Below, piece after piece: positions 8,057 through 16,372 of a stretch of DNA of 32,580 bases (positions are counted from its first letter, which is position 1; every line of letters starts with the position of its first letter). Origin of the DNA: JACJWR01 sp964474045. Its GTDB lineage: Bacteria; Actinomycetota; Actinomycetes; S36-B12; UBA10799. Where the stretch lies: the NCBI GenBank assembly GCA_964474045.1, contig CAYYRC010000023.1, forward strand, positions 1 through 32,580, written 5' to 3'. The notes beneath the pieces are model-generated. The model saw only the letters and a list, made by a program, of their open reading frames with translations. It searched no databases and was not told the DNA's origin. The position numbers were made by a program, and so were the translations under genes.

Positions 8057-8062
8057 GGTGCA

Positions 8063-8068
8063 AGGCTA
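8063..8068 (-). promoter_or_regulatory. -10 box of serS (leaderless)
   Basis: Minus-strand TAGCCT (8068-8063), six bases, then GTG at 8056. Lies between the bpa stop and the serS start, so serS has its own promoter although bpa is co-directional upstream. Confidence 0.5.
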
Positions 8069-8089
8069 GCTAGCGACGCGGTCCGCCGA

Positions 8090-8614
8090 TCACAGGTACT
8101 GGCCGTGCCCATGGGTCTGCTCCGGGGCGGGACCGCGCCCGATCGCCTGGCGCCGCATCTGCTCCAGCTGCGCGCGGGCCGCCATCTGCTGGGCGAAGAG
8201 AGCGGTCTGGATGCCGTGGAAGAGGCCCTCGAGCCAGCCGACGAGCTGCGCCTGCGCGATGCGGAGCTCGGCCTCGGAGGGCACCGACTCGTCGTCGAAC
8301 GGCAGCGAGAGCCGCTCGAGCTCCTCGATCAGCTCGGGGGCCAGGCCCTGTTCCAACTCGACGATCGAGCGGGAGTAGATCTCGCTGAGCCGACGCCTCG
8401 AGGCCTCGTCCAGGTCGGCGCCGCGCACCTCCTCCAGGAGCTGCTTGATCATGGACCCGATCCGCATGACCTTGGCCGGCTGCTCGACCAGGCGCGCGAG
8501 CTCTCCCTCGTCAGCGGCCTCGGCCTGGTCCAGCCCGGCCAGCGGGTCCGCGGACTCGGAGGCGCCATCGGGTCCGACGACGATGATCTGGGGTTCATCT
8601 GGGGAGGGGTCCAT
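8090..8614 (-). CDS. bpa: Bacterial proteasome activator Bpa (DUF2587)
   Basis: A 174-residue protein of the Bpa/PafE family (Rv3780 in M. tuberculosis). Family members form ATP-independent dodecameric rings that dock on the 20S proteasome and feed it unfolded proteins. The decisive evidence is the C-terminus GQYL, the gate-opening motif of this family. The preceding helices include EQPAKVMRIGSMIKQLLEEV and AELRIAQAQLVGWLEGLFHG. The N-terminus is acidic and probably disordered. The ATG at 8614 is chosen over an upstream in-frame ATG at 8695 because MDPSPDEPQIIVVGPDG matches the expected start region. The gene implies a proteasome system in this organism, not visible in the window. Confidence 0.95.
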   Translation of the reverse strand: MDPSPDEPQIIVVGPDGASESADPLAGLDQAEAADEGELARLVEQPAKVMRIGSMIKQLLEEVRGADLDEASRRRLSEIYSRSIVELEQGLAPELIEELERLSLPFDDESVPSEAELRIAQAQLVGWLEGLFHGIQTALFAQQMAARAQLEQMRRQAIGRGPAPEQTHGHGQYL

Positions 8615-8669
8615 GGAGGCCCATCCTGCCAGCGCGGGCGCGGCCGTCAAGTGCGCGTGTGGATGACGC

Positions 8670-9749
8670 TCAGCGAGCGCCGGCGTCGCCAGCATCGCCG
8701 TGGGCGCCCTTGATCTTCTTGCCCATCTTGCTCGGCGCGATTGCTATGATCTCGTCGCCCTTCTGGAACACGCGGATGTCGTCGTCGTCGAAGCGGTGCA
8801 GCCGTCCGGCCCGCACGACGGCCAGGGCAATCTTGCCGGACTTGCGCAGGTCCGCCGGGGCCAGGCCGATCTCCTCCCTGGTCACCGGGTATTGGCGCAC
8901 CTCCAGACCCTCGTTGGGGTCCAACAGGTCCTCCATGAACTCGCCCGCGTGCGGGTCGGTGCTGGCCAGTGCCAGCAGCCGCCCGGAGGACTCGGCGGTG
9001 GGGATCACCGTGTCGGCGCCGCTGGACTTGATCAACGCCGAGTTGAAGCCCTCCCGGGCCGCTGCGATGATCCGCGCCTTGGGGCTCAGTCGTCGCACGG
9101 CCAGGGTGATGAGCACGGTGGCGTCGTCCTCATCGACGGCGACGATCACCTTCTTTGCCTTGTCGATCATGGCCTGCTCCAGCACGTCGGTGCTGCGGGC
9201 GTCGCCGACGACTGTGACGACCCCCTGCTCGCTGGCCTCGCTGGCCGCCGCCGGGCTGCCCGTGATGACGACGATCGAGCGCCCGTCCTCCTCGGAGTCG
9301 AGCAGCGACTTGACAGCCGTGCGGCCCTTGACCCCGTACCCGATCACGACCGTGTGGTTCTTCACTTTGCGCTTCCAGTTCTGCTCGCGGATCGTGTCGG
9401 TGCCCCTGCGCGTCAGGATCTCGATGGTGGTGCCAACGAGCACGATGAGGAAGATCACGCGCAGCGGCGTGATGATGAGGATGTTGATGAGGCGCGCGGA
9501 CTCGGTCACCGGCGTGATGTCGCCGTAGCCGGTGGTGGACAGCGACACGGTGGCGTAGTAGAGCGCATCCAGGATTGACAGCGGCTCGTCTGTGACGTCG
9601 CGGTAGCCGGCCCGGTCGAGATAGACCACTGCGGTCGTGATGATGATGCAGGAGGCCGCTATGGCTACTCGAAACGCAAGCTGCGCCCAGATTGAGCGCT
9701 GATGGGCAGGCAGAGTGAGGACTCCTCCTGCAGCGTCGGCCGCGGTCAC
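8670..9749 (-). CDS. Two-TM potassium channel with RCK (TrkA-N/TrkA-C) domain
   Basis: A 359-residue K+ channel subunit. TM1 spans about 21-45, the pore helix and selectivity filter TTGYGD lie at 72-77, and TM2 spans about 86-112. A Rossmann-fold RCK domain follows, with GYGVKGR (137-143) as the nucleotide-binding loop and GDARSTDVLEQA at its second half, then a TrkA-C domain (about 270-340). It resembles MthK-like or Kch-type channels gated by ligand binding to the RCK ring. The tail is Lys/Gly-rich. The GTG start has TAGATT six bases upstream. It is divergent from the acyl-CoA carboxylase operon across 110 bp. Confidence 0.93.
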   Translation of the reverse strand: MTAADAAGGVLTLPAHQRSIWAQLAFRVAIAASCIIITTAVVYLDRAGYRDVTDEPLSILDALYYATVSLSTTGYGDITPVTESARLINILIITPLRVIFLIVLVGTTIEILTRRGTDTIREQNWKRKVKNHTVVIGYGVKGRTAVKSLLDSEEDGRSIVVITGSPAAASEASEQGVVTVVGDARSTDVLEQAMIDKAKKVIVAVDEDDATVLITLAVRRLSPKARIIAAAREGFNSALIKSSGADTVIPTAESSGRLLALASTDPHAGEFMEDLLDPNEGLEVRQYPVTREEIGLAPADLRKSGKIALAVVRAGRLHRFDDDDIRVFQKGDEIIAIAPSKMGKKIKGAHGDAGDAGAR

Positions 9750-9755
9750 GGGTCA

Positions 9756-9761
9756 AATCTA
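9756..9761 (-). promoter_or_regulatory. -10 box of the potassium channel gene (leaderless)
   Basis: Minus-strand TAGATT (9761-9756) followed by exactly six bases and the GTG at 9749. No -35 seen. Confidence 0.5.
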
Positions 9762-9823
9762 TGCCGAAGCGAGGGCGGGCGGTGGCCGGTAGGCCGACAC
9801 CGACGAATTCCCGTCTTCGGAAC

Positions 9824-9856
9824 TTGACGCGACTGTCAAATTGACACTAGCGTCAA
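9824..9856 (+). promoter_or_regulatory. Nested palindromic operator over a leaderless promoter
   Basis: A 33-bp arrangement symmetric about A9840: outer arms TTGACGC (9824-9830) and GCGTCAA (9850-9856), inner arms TGTCAA (9834-9839) and TTGACA (9841-9846), with 3-base spacers. TTGACG at 9824-9829 serves as the -35 and TAGCGT at 9848-9853 as the -10 (18-bp spacing); six bases later comes the ATG at 9860, the predicted transcription start. The palindrome therefore covers the whole core promoter, as a repressor operator would. The natural candidate repressor is the TetR encoded at 15686-16372 within the same operon. Confidence 0.85.
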
Positions 9857-9859
9857 CTC

Positions 9860-11512
9860 ATGGCCTCAGTCCTGCCCACCACGGTGTCGACGACCGACCC
9901 GGCCTTCATAGCGAATGCCGAGGCGATGGCCGCCGCCCTCGATGAGCTGGACGGCTTGCTGGCCCAGGTCGTCGCCGGCGGCGGCTCGGCCGATCAGGCC
10001 AAGTCCGCGCGTACCGTCGCCCGCTTGCGGGACCGCGGCAAGCTGCTTCCGCGGGAGCGCATCGACCTTCTGCTCGATACCGGGACGCCTTTCCTGGAGC
10101 TCAGCCCGCTGGCGGGCTGGGGCTCCGATGATCCGCTGGGCGGCGGCCTGGTGACGGGGCTCGGCCAGGTCTGCGGCACTACCTGCGTCATCGTCGCCAA
10201 TGACCCCACGGTCAAGGGCGGCAGCCAGGGGCCGACATCGGTGGCCAAAGGCCTGCGCGCCATGGACGTCAGCCGTCAGAACCGACTGCCGTTGATCAAC
10301 CTGACCGAGTCCGGCGGGGCCGATCTGCCCAAACAGGCGGACATCTTCGTGCCCGGCGGCGCGAGCTTCCGGAACCTCACCCAGCTGAGCGCGCTGGGGA
10401 TCCCGACCATCACCCTGGTCTTCGGCTCCAGCACCGCCGGCGGCGCCTATGTGCCGGGCATGAGCGACTACGTGGTGATGCAGCGCGACGCGGCCAAGGT
10501 CTTCCTCGGCGGCCCGCCGCTGGTGAAGATGGCGATCGACGAGGACGCCGACGAGGAGAGCCTGGGTGGGGCCGAGATGCACGCGCGGACCTCGGGGCTG
10601 GCGGACTACCTGGCCGAGGACGAGGCCGACGCGATCCGGATCGGACGCGAGATCGTGGCGCATCTGGGGCTGGCAGGCGCGGCTGGCCCGACAGCCTGCG
10701 CCGGGTATGCGGGCGGCGCCGTGCCGCAGCCGGAACCGCCGCGCTACGACGTCCGCGAGTTGCGCGGCATCGCCAGCGCCGACATCCGCGTCCCGTTCGA
10801 GGCCCGCGAGGTCATAGCCCGGATCGTCGACGGCAGCCGCTTCGAGGAGTTCAAGCCGCTGTACGGCACCACGCTGGTGACCGGCTGGGCCGAGCTCGCC
10901 GGACGCCGGATCGGGATCCTGGCCAACAACGGGATCCTGTTCGGCGAGGAGGCGCAGAAGGGCGCCCACTTCATCCAGCTGTGCAGCCGCGCCGACACTC
11001 CCCTGCTCTTCCTGCAGAACATCACCGGCTTCATGGTGGGTACCAAGTACGAGCAGGGCGGCATCATCAAGGACGGCGCCAAGCTCATCAACGCCGTCTC
11101 CAACAGCGGCCTGCCCCACGTGACGCTGATGATGGGAGCCTCCTACGGTGCCGGCAACTATGGGATGTCCGGGCGCGCCTACGACCCGCGCTTCGTCTTC
11201 ACCTGGCCCAACCACCGGATCGCCGTGATGGGCCCCAAGCAGTTGGCTGGGGTGTTGACGATCGTCGCGCGGCAGAAGGCGGGCGACGCCTTCGACGAGG
11301 CTGCCGTCGCGCCCATCCGGGATGCGTTCGAGGCGCAGGTCGAGTCGCAGTCCACCGCGCTGTTCGCCACCGGCCGGCTGTGGGATGACGGCATCATCGA
11401 CCCAGCCGACACCCGCACCGTGCTGGCGCTCGCCTTCGCCGCCTGCGGTGCGGCCGCCGACACCGTTTCCGCTGGACCCGACGCGGCGCCGTTCGGCGTC
11501 TTCCGGATGTGA
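9860..11512 (+). CDS. Acyl-CoA carboxylase, carboxyltransferase (beta) subunit, methylcrotonyl/geranyl-CoA type
   Basis: A 550-residue carboxyltransferase with two crotonase-like halves, which moves CO2 from carboxybiotin to an acyl-CoA. The N-half has GRLRDRGKLLPRERID-like opening residues (ARLRDRGKLLPRERID), SGGADLPKQ, GSSTAGGAYVPGMSDY and FLGGPPLVK. The C-half has LANNGILFGEEAQKGAHFI, LLFLQNITGFMVG and GASYGAGNYGMSGRAY. These fit the LiuB/AtuC/AccD1 branch, with 3-methylcrotonyl-CoA or geranyl-CoA as the likely substrate rather than propionyl-CoA. It is the first gene of the operon, starts without a Shine-Dalgarno directly after the operator, and its TGA overlaps the next ATG. The residue that separates methylcrotonyl from geranyl preference was not assigned. 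Confidence 0.92.
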   Translation: MASVLPTTVSTTDPAFIANAEAMAAALDELDGLLAQVVAGGGSADQAKSARTVARLRDRGKLLPRERIDLLLDTGTPFLELSPLAGWGSDDPLGGGLVTGLGQVCGTTCVIVANDPTVKGGSQGPTSVAKGLRAMDVSRQNRLPLINLTESGGADLPKQADIFVPGGASFRNLTQLSALGIPTITLVFGSSTAGGAYVPGMSDYVVMQRDAAKVFLGGPPLVKMAIDEDADEESLGGAEMHARTSGLADYLAEDEADAIRIGREIVAHLGLAGAAGPTACAGYAGGAVPQPEPPRYDVRELRGIASADIRVPFEAREVIARIVDGSRFEEFKPLYGTTLVTGWAELAGRRIGILANNGILFGEEAQKGAHFIQLCSRADTPLLFLQNITGFMVGTKYEQGGIIKDGAKLINAVSNSGLPHVTLMMGASYGAGNYGMSGRAYDPRFVFTWPNHRIAVMGPKQLAGVLTIVARQKAGDAFDEAAVAPIRDAFEAQVESQSTALFATGRLWDDGIIDPADTRTVLALAFAACGAAADTVSAGPDAAPFGVFRM

Positions 11513-13674
11513 TGACAGTGCCCGAGAAACCCATGGCCGGGACTGAGCCGATCCGGCGGCTGCTCATCGCCAACCGGGGCGAGATCGCACGCCGCATCGC
11601 CCGGACCGCCCGCGCCCGCGGCATTGTGTGCGTCGCCGTGTACAGCGACCCGGATGCCGATGCCCCGTTCGTGCGCGAGGCCGACCTGGCTGTCGCGCTC
11701 GGCGGCAGGACGAGCGCCGAGAGCTACTTGGACGCGGGGAGGGTACTGGCGGCGGCCCGGCTGGCCGAGTGCGACGCGGTCCACCCGGGCTACGGCTTCC
11801 TCTCCGAGAGCGCGGCGTTCGCAGAGCAGGTGATCGCCGCCGGGCTCACCTGGGTCGGGCCGCCGCCCGCCGCGATCGCGGCGATGGCCGAGAAGGTGCC
11901 GGCCAAGCGCCTTGTGGCCGCCGCAGGCGTGCCGCTCGTGCCCGGAGCGGAGCTGGACGAGGGCACCGACGTGGCGGCGGCGGGCGCCGAGGTCGGGTAC
12001 CCGCTCATGATCAAGGCCTCCGCCGGGGGCGGTGGCAAGGGGATGCGGGTGGTGACCGGGCCGGGGGACTTGGCCGACGCGGTCGCCGCCGCGCGGCGCG
12101 AGTCCGCGGCATCGTTCGGCGACGGCACGGTCTTTCTCGAGCGCTACCTGCCGGAGGCCAGGCATATCGAGGTGCAGGTCTTCGGCGACGCCCACGGCCG
12201 GGTGGAGCATCTGTTCGAGCGCGAATGCTCCATCCAGCGGCGCCATCAGAAGGTCGTCGAGGAAGCCCCCGCGCCCTTCTTGACGGCAGCCGTGCGTACC
12301 GGTCTGCACGACGCTGCCGTCGCTGCCGCCCGCGCGGTCGACTACGTGGGTGCGGGCACGGTGGAGTTCCTGGTTGCGGGCGATGACTACTACTTCCTCG
12401 AGATGAACACCCGGCTTCAGGTCGAGCACCCCGTCACCGAGGCCGTGACGGGGATCGACCTGGTCGCCTGGCAGCTGGACGTCGCTGAGGGCAAGCGGCT
12501 GCCGGATCCGCCCGCCGAGCCCGTGGGGCACGCGATCGAGGCGCGGCTGTACGCCGAGGATGCCCGGCATGACGACCTGCCCAGCACCGGCGTGGTCACC
12601 GCCTTCGGCTTCGACCCCGAGCTGCGGGTGGACACTGGCGTGGTCGCGGGCAGCGAGGTGACCCCGTTCTACGACCCCATGCTGGCCAAGGTGATCGCCC
12701 ACGCCCCCGATCGGCGGGCCGCGGCGGCCGTGCTGGCCCGTGGGCTGCGGTCCGGGCAGATCCACGGGGTGCTCACCAACCGCGACCTGCTGGTGGCGGT
12801 GCTGGAGTCCCCGCAGTTCCGGGATGAGCCGACGACCACGGCCTTCCTGCAGCGCCACCGGCACCTGCGCGACGCCGCGCCGGGCGTCGAGGTGGCGGCC
12901 GCGCATGCGCTGGCTGCAGCTGCCGCGGTGCTGGCGCTGGGCGCGTCGGCGGACGCCGCCGGCGGTGCCTCGGCGTCCGTCCCCACCGCGTGGCGCAACG
13001 TCCAGCGCCCCGATGGCGTCGGGATCGAGCTCACCGGGGAGCAGGCGGCGGATCTGGCCGCGAACCTGGCGTTGGCCGTGGTCCCAGGCGGAGCCGAGGC
13101 GGCGCCATCCGCGACGGCGCGGATTCAGGTGCGCCGCCGGATCGGGCGCGACGGTGCGCCGCGGTGGGGGTTCGCGGCACCGTCCGGCGCGGTCGGCCGG
13201 GCGCCGGACTCGGTGTCATGGAGCGGCGACAGCGTCGTCTGCCGGGTCCGGCCGGGCCGTGACGCCAGCGGGGCGCGACGCGTCGAGGTCGTGGTGACTG
13301 ATGTCGACGGCCTCACGCGGAGGACCGATGTGGCGCTCTATCGGGGGAGCGATCCCGGCAGCCTCGACGTCTACGTCGATGACGCCCTCGAGCACACGTT
13401 CTGGCAGGTGGCGCCCCAGACCGGCGCCGTCGCTGCCGCCGGCGGCGGGGACGGCGCCGCGGTCCCCGTACCGGGCACGGTGACCGCCGTCCTGGTCGAG
13501 CCGGGGGCCGCCGTGGTCAGCGGACAGCCGCTGGTGCTGATCGAGGCGATGAAGATGGAGCACAAGATCGTAGCGGGCGGCGACGGCGTCGTCGCCGAGG
13601 TGCTGGTGGTCCCGGGGCAGAGCGTCGAGGCCCACGAGGTCGTCGTGCGCATGGTGGAACAGGAGGGGCAGTGA
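11512..13674 (+). CDS. Acyl-CoA carboxylase, biotin carboxylase/BCCP (alpha) subunit
   Basis: A 720-residue biotin-dependent carboxylase subunit that carboxylates biotin with ATP and bicarbonate. The biotin carboxylase part includes LLIANRGEIARRI, HPGYGFLSESAAF, the ATP-grasp loop KASAGGGGKGM, ERECSIQRRHQKVVEEAPAP and EMNTRLQVEHPVTE. A BT-like linker (about 480-640) is followed by the biotinyl domain with EAMKMEHK, biotinylated at K681. The ATG at 11512 overlaps the upstream stop (TGATG); a GTG at 11509 is an equally placed alternative. It is the partner of the preceding beta subunit, the same pairing as LiuD/LiuB, AtuF/AtuC and mycobacterial AccA1/AccD1. Confidence 0.94.
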   Translation: MTVPEKPMAGTEPIRRLLIANRGEIARRIARTARARGIVCVAVYSDPDADAPFVREADLAVALGGRTSAESYLDAGRVLAAARLAECDAVHPGYGFLSESAAFAEQVIAAGLTWVGPPPAAIAAMAEKVPAKRLVAAAGVPLVPGAELDEGTDVAAAGAEVGYPLMIKASAGGGGKGMRVVTGPGDLADAVAAARRESAASFGDGTVFLERYLPEARHIEVQVFGDAHGRVEHLFERECSIQRRHQKVVEEAPAPFLTAAVRTGLHDAAVAAARAVDYVGAGTVEFLVAGDDYYFLEMNTRLQVEHPVTEAVTGIDLVAWQLDVAEGKRLPDPPAEPVGHAIEARLYAEDARHDDLPSTGVVTAFGFDPELRVDTGVVAGSEVTPFYDPMLAKVIAHAPDRRAAAAVLARGLRSGQIHGVLTNRDLLVAVLESPQFRDEPTTTAFLQRHRHLRDAAPGVEVAAAHALAAAAAVLALGASADAAGGASASVPTAWRNVQRPDGVGIELTGEQAADLAANLALAVVPGGAEAAPSATARIQVRRRIGRDGAPRWGFAAPSGAVGRAPDSVSWSGDSVVCRVRPGRDASGARRVEVVVTDVDGLTRRTDVALYRGSDPGSLDVYVDDALEHTFWQVAPQTGAVAAAGGGDGAAVPVPGTVTAVLVEPGAAVVSGQPLVLIEAMKMEHKIVAGGDGVVAEVLVVPGQSVEAHEVVVRMVEQEGQ

Positions 13675-15704
13675 CCACAGTGGACGGTGCCGATGCACAG
13701 GTCGCGGACGGCGGTTCCCACAGCCGCGGCCCCCGTCGGCCGATTCGGATCGGCAACTGCTCCGGTTTCTATGGCGATCGGCTGGCAGCCGCGCGGGAAC
13801 TCATCGACGGCGGTCCCCTGGACGTCTTGACCGGGGACTGGCTGGCCGAGCTGACCATGACGATCCTGGCCCGCTCGGCCATGAAGGGCGGCCCCGGCTA
13901 CGCGCGCACCTTCGTCAAGCAGATGGCCGATGTTCTGGCTGACTGCCGGGAGCGGGGCATCAAGGTGGTCAGCAACGCCGGCGGGCTGGACCCGCAGGGC
14001 TGTGCCGACGCCGTGCGCGAGGTGGCGCCGCCGGGCACCAGGATCGCGGTTGTGACGGGTGACAACCTCTCCGCCGTCGTGGCCGATCTGCGTGCCGCCG
14101 GCGAGGGTTTCGCCAACCTCGACACCGGTGAGCCCTTCGACGCCGTCACCTGGCCGGTGCTGACGGCCAATGCCTACCTGGGCGGCGAGCCGGTTGCCGC
14201 GGCCCTAGCCGCGGGGGCGGACGTGGTCATCACCGGTCGCATCACCGACGCCGCCCTTGTGGTCGGCCCGGCCGCCTGGTGGCACGGCTGGAGCTTCGGC
14301 GACCCGGCCGACGCCGACGCGCTGGCAGGTGCCGTCGTCGCCGGCCATGTCATCGAGTGCGGCGCCCAGGCGACTGGCGGCAACTACCCCTTCTTCGCCG
14401 ACGTTCCCGATCTGGAGCACCCCGGCTTCCCCATCGCGGAGGTCGCCGACGACGGAGCGAGCGTCATCACGAAGAACTGGGACACCGGCGGCCTGGTCAG
14501 TGTCGGGACCGTCACAGCGCAGCTGCTGTACGAGATCGGCTCGCCGACGTACCTGACACCAGACGTGACGGCCCTGTTCGACACCGTGCGCGCCGAGCTG
14601 GTCGGCTGCAACCGCGTGCGGCTGAGCGCGCCGCGAGGTGAGACGGCGCCGCCGCGGCTGAAGGTCGCGATGACGCGCCTGGGCGGATTCCGCAACACCC
14701 TCGAGCTGGTCCTCACCGGCCTGGAGATCGAGCAGAAGGCGGACCTGGCGCTGCGCGCCGCGGCCGGCATCACGCTCGCGCAGGCCCGGGAGCTGGCCCC
14801 GCGCGAGCTGGCCGCGGCGTCGCGGTGGGACGTCGCGGACTTGGTCGTGCAGCTCGTGCGGCGCGACGAACCCGATCCGCAGACGCTCGGGCGCGCGCAG
14901 GCTCTGCTTCGGATCATCGCCAAGGACCCCGCTTCCGCCAAGGTCGGCAAACCCTTGACGGCTCCGCTGATCGAGGCCGGGCTCAGCAGCTACCCGGGCT
15001 TCTACGCCACGACGCCACCCGGGCCGGGCACGCCCTTCGCGGTGCTGTGGCCCACGAGCGTCGCCCGCTCGGAGGTGGCACCGGTCGTCGAGCTCGACGG
15101 TTCCCCGGTCGATTTCCAGCCGAGCCGCCCGCCGGACGTCGCCCAGCCGGCGCCCGTGACGCCCCCGGAGCACGACTTCGCCGCCCTGGACGGCCCGACG
15201 GTCGCCGTGCCGCTGGGCCTGCTCGTCGGGGCGCGCTCCGGCGACAAGGGGGGATCGGCGAACATCGGCGTCTGGATCCCCGACCCCTCGGAGCCAGCAG
15301 CAGTCGTTCTCGCCGAGGGCGAGGCGTCCGCCTGGGCGCCCACCGTCGATGCCCAGCACGACACGGCCGCCACTTGGGACGCCGACGTCCCGATCGAGGT
15401 CGACGGCGTGGCGGCCGAGCGCGCGGACGCCGCCTACGACTGGCTGCGCAAGACGCTCACGGTGGATCGGCTGGGTGAGCTCCTCTCCGATGTCGCCGCC
15501 GATGGCGTCGAGGTGCACCGGCTGCCGAACCTGCGGGCCCTCAACATCGTGCTGCCCGGCGCCCTGGGACGAGGGGTGGCGGACTCCACCTCGTTGGACC
15601 CGCAGGGCAAGAGCCTGGGCGAGTACCTGCGGTCCAAGGTGCTTCAGATCCCGGTGGCGATCCTCGACCCCGATGGGCTGCAGGCATGGACGACGGCGAG
15701 CTGA
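13671..15704 (+). CDS. AtuA-like protein (DUF1446, acyclic terpene utilisation family)
   Basis: A 677-residue AtuA family protein. The large N-terminal domain (about 20-470) begins IGNCSGFYGDRLAAARELID and includes GDWLAELTMTILAR and VVSNAGGLDPQGCADAV. The C-terminal AtuA-like domain carries GARSGDKGGSANIGVWIP (about 521-538). AtuA is needed for growth of Pseudomonas on citronellol, but its reaction has not been established to my knowledge. A strong AGGAGG (13661-13666) lies four bases before the GTG, which overlaps the upstream stop as GTGA. The position directly after the carboxylase genes suggests it acts on or with the carboxylated glutaconyl-CoA product, an inference only. Confidence 0.9.
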   Translation: MTTVDGADAQVADGGSHSRGPRRPIRIGNCSGFYGDRLAAARELIDGGPLDVLTGDWLAELTMTILARSAMKGGPGYARTFVKQMADVLADCRERGIKVVSNAGGLDPQGCADAVREVAPPGTRIAVVTGDNLSAVVADLRAAGEGFANLDTGEPFDAVTWPVLTANAYLGGEPVAAALAAGADVVITGRITDAALVVGPAAWWHGWSFGDPADADALAGAVVAGHVIECGAQATGGNYPFFADVPDLEHPGFPIAEVADDGASVITKNWDTGGLVSVGTVTAQLLYEIGSPTYLTPDVTALFDTVRAELVGCNRVRLSAPRGETAPPRLKVAMTRLGGFRNTLELVLTGLEIEQKADLALRAAAGITLAQARELAPRELAAASRWDVADLVVQLVRRDEPDPQTLGRAQALLRIIAKDPASAKVGKPLTAPLIEAGLSSYPGFYATTPPGPGTPFAVLWPTSVARSEVAPVVELDGSPVDFQPSRPPDVAQPAPVTPPEHDFAALDGPTVAVPLGLLVGARSGDKGGSANIGVWIPDPSEPAAVVLAEGEASAWAPTVDAQHDTAATWDADVPIEVDGVAAERADAAYDWLRKTLTVDRLGELLSDVAADGVEVHRLPNLRALNIVLPGALGRGVADSTSLDPQGKSLGEYLRSKVLQIPVAILDPDGLQAWTTAS

Positions 15705-16372
15705 CCGGCGCGGGTCCCACGACGGACGGCGGTCCGGTGACCGACCGCGGTCGTCGGACGCGCGACCGCCTCGTGGTCGCGGCGAGGGCGGTCTTCGCCG
15801 AGCGGGGCTTCGCCGACACCCGGATGTCCGACGTGGCCGAGCGGGCTGGGGTCAGCCACGGGACGGTCTACGTCTACTTCGACTCCAAGGCGGCGTTGAT
15901 GGCGGCCGTCGTCGAGGACCTGTTGGCCGAGATCGGCGACTACCTGCGCGGCGGCGAGGCGGACGAGGCCGCCGGTCGCATCGCCGAGGCCAACCTGCGC
16001 TACCTGCAGGTCTACACCGAGCACGCCCGGATGCTGCAGGTGGTCGAGGAGGCCGCAATCGCCGAGGTGGCGCTGGATCGGGCGCTGTCGGACTTCCGCG
16101 CTGGGCACGTCGCGCGGGTGGAGGCCGGCATCCGTCGGCTGCAGGGGGAGGGGCGTGCCGCCGCCGACCTCGACCCCGGCGTGGCCGCTGCGGCGCTGTC
16201 GGCCATGGTGGAGGGCTACGCCCGCCATGCCCCGGGCTATGCCGTCGATCTGGTCCACCCCACCCTGACCGCGCTCTGGCTGCGCGGTCTGGGGCTGACG
16301 CAGGATGCCGAGCCCAGCGAGTCCTCCCACCAAACCACCAATCCGTCCCCCGTCCCGGAGAAGGCGCCATGA
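15686..16372 (+). CDS. TetR family transcriptional regulator
   Basis: A 228-residue repressor-type regulator. The HTH lies at about 24-68: TRDRLVVAARAVFAERGFADTR, then MSDVAERAGVSHGTVYVYFDSKAALMAAV, the standard TetR pattern. The C-terminal domain is helical and ligand-binding, with unknown ligand, plausibly an acyl-CoA or acid of the pathway. The ATG at 15686 overlaps the AtuA-like gene by 19 bp; a GTG at 15737 would remove a disordered N-terminus. It lies mid-operon, so if it binds the 33-bp palindrome at 9824 it is autoregulated. AtuR in Pseudomonas and BkaR in mycobacteria are TetR proteins tied to similar gene sets. Confidence 0.91.
   Translation: MDDGELTGAGPTTDGGPVTDRGRRTRDRLVVAARAVFAERGFADTRMSDVAERAGVSHGTVYVYFDSKAALMAAVVEDLLAEIGDYLRGGEADEAAGRIAEANLRYLQVYTEHARMLQVVEEAAIAEVALDRALSDFRAGHVARVEAGIRRLQGEGRAAADLDPGVAAAALSAMVEGYARHAPGYAVDLVHPTLTALWLRGLGLTQDAEPSESSHQTTNPSPVPEKAP

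Noticed and set aside
6833..8713. 626-residue plus-strand frame antisense to serS and bpa
   Set aside because: High-GC antisense frame without motifs; both minus-strand genes are unambiguous.
15349..16368. Upstream extension of the acyl-CoA dehydrogenase frame (724 residues in total)
   Set aside because: Arg/Gly/Pro-rich shadow of the AtuA-like and TetR genes; the dehydrogenase has its own ATG and Shine-Dalgarno.
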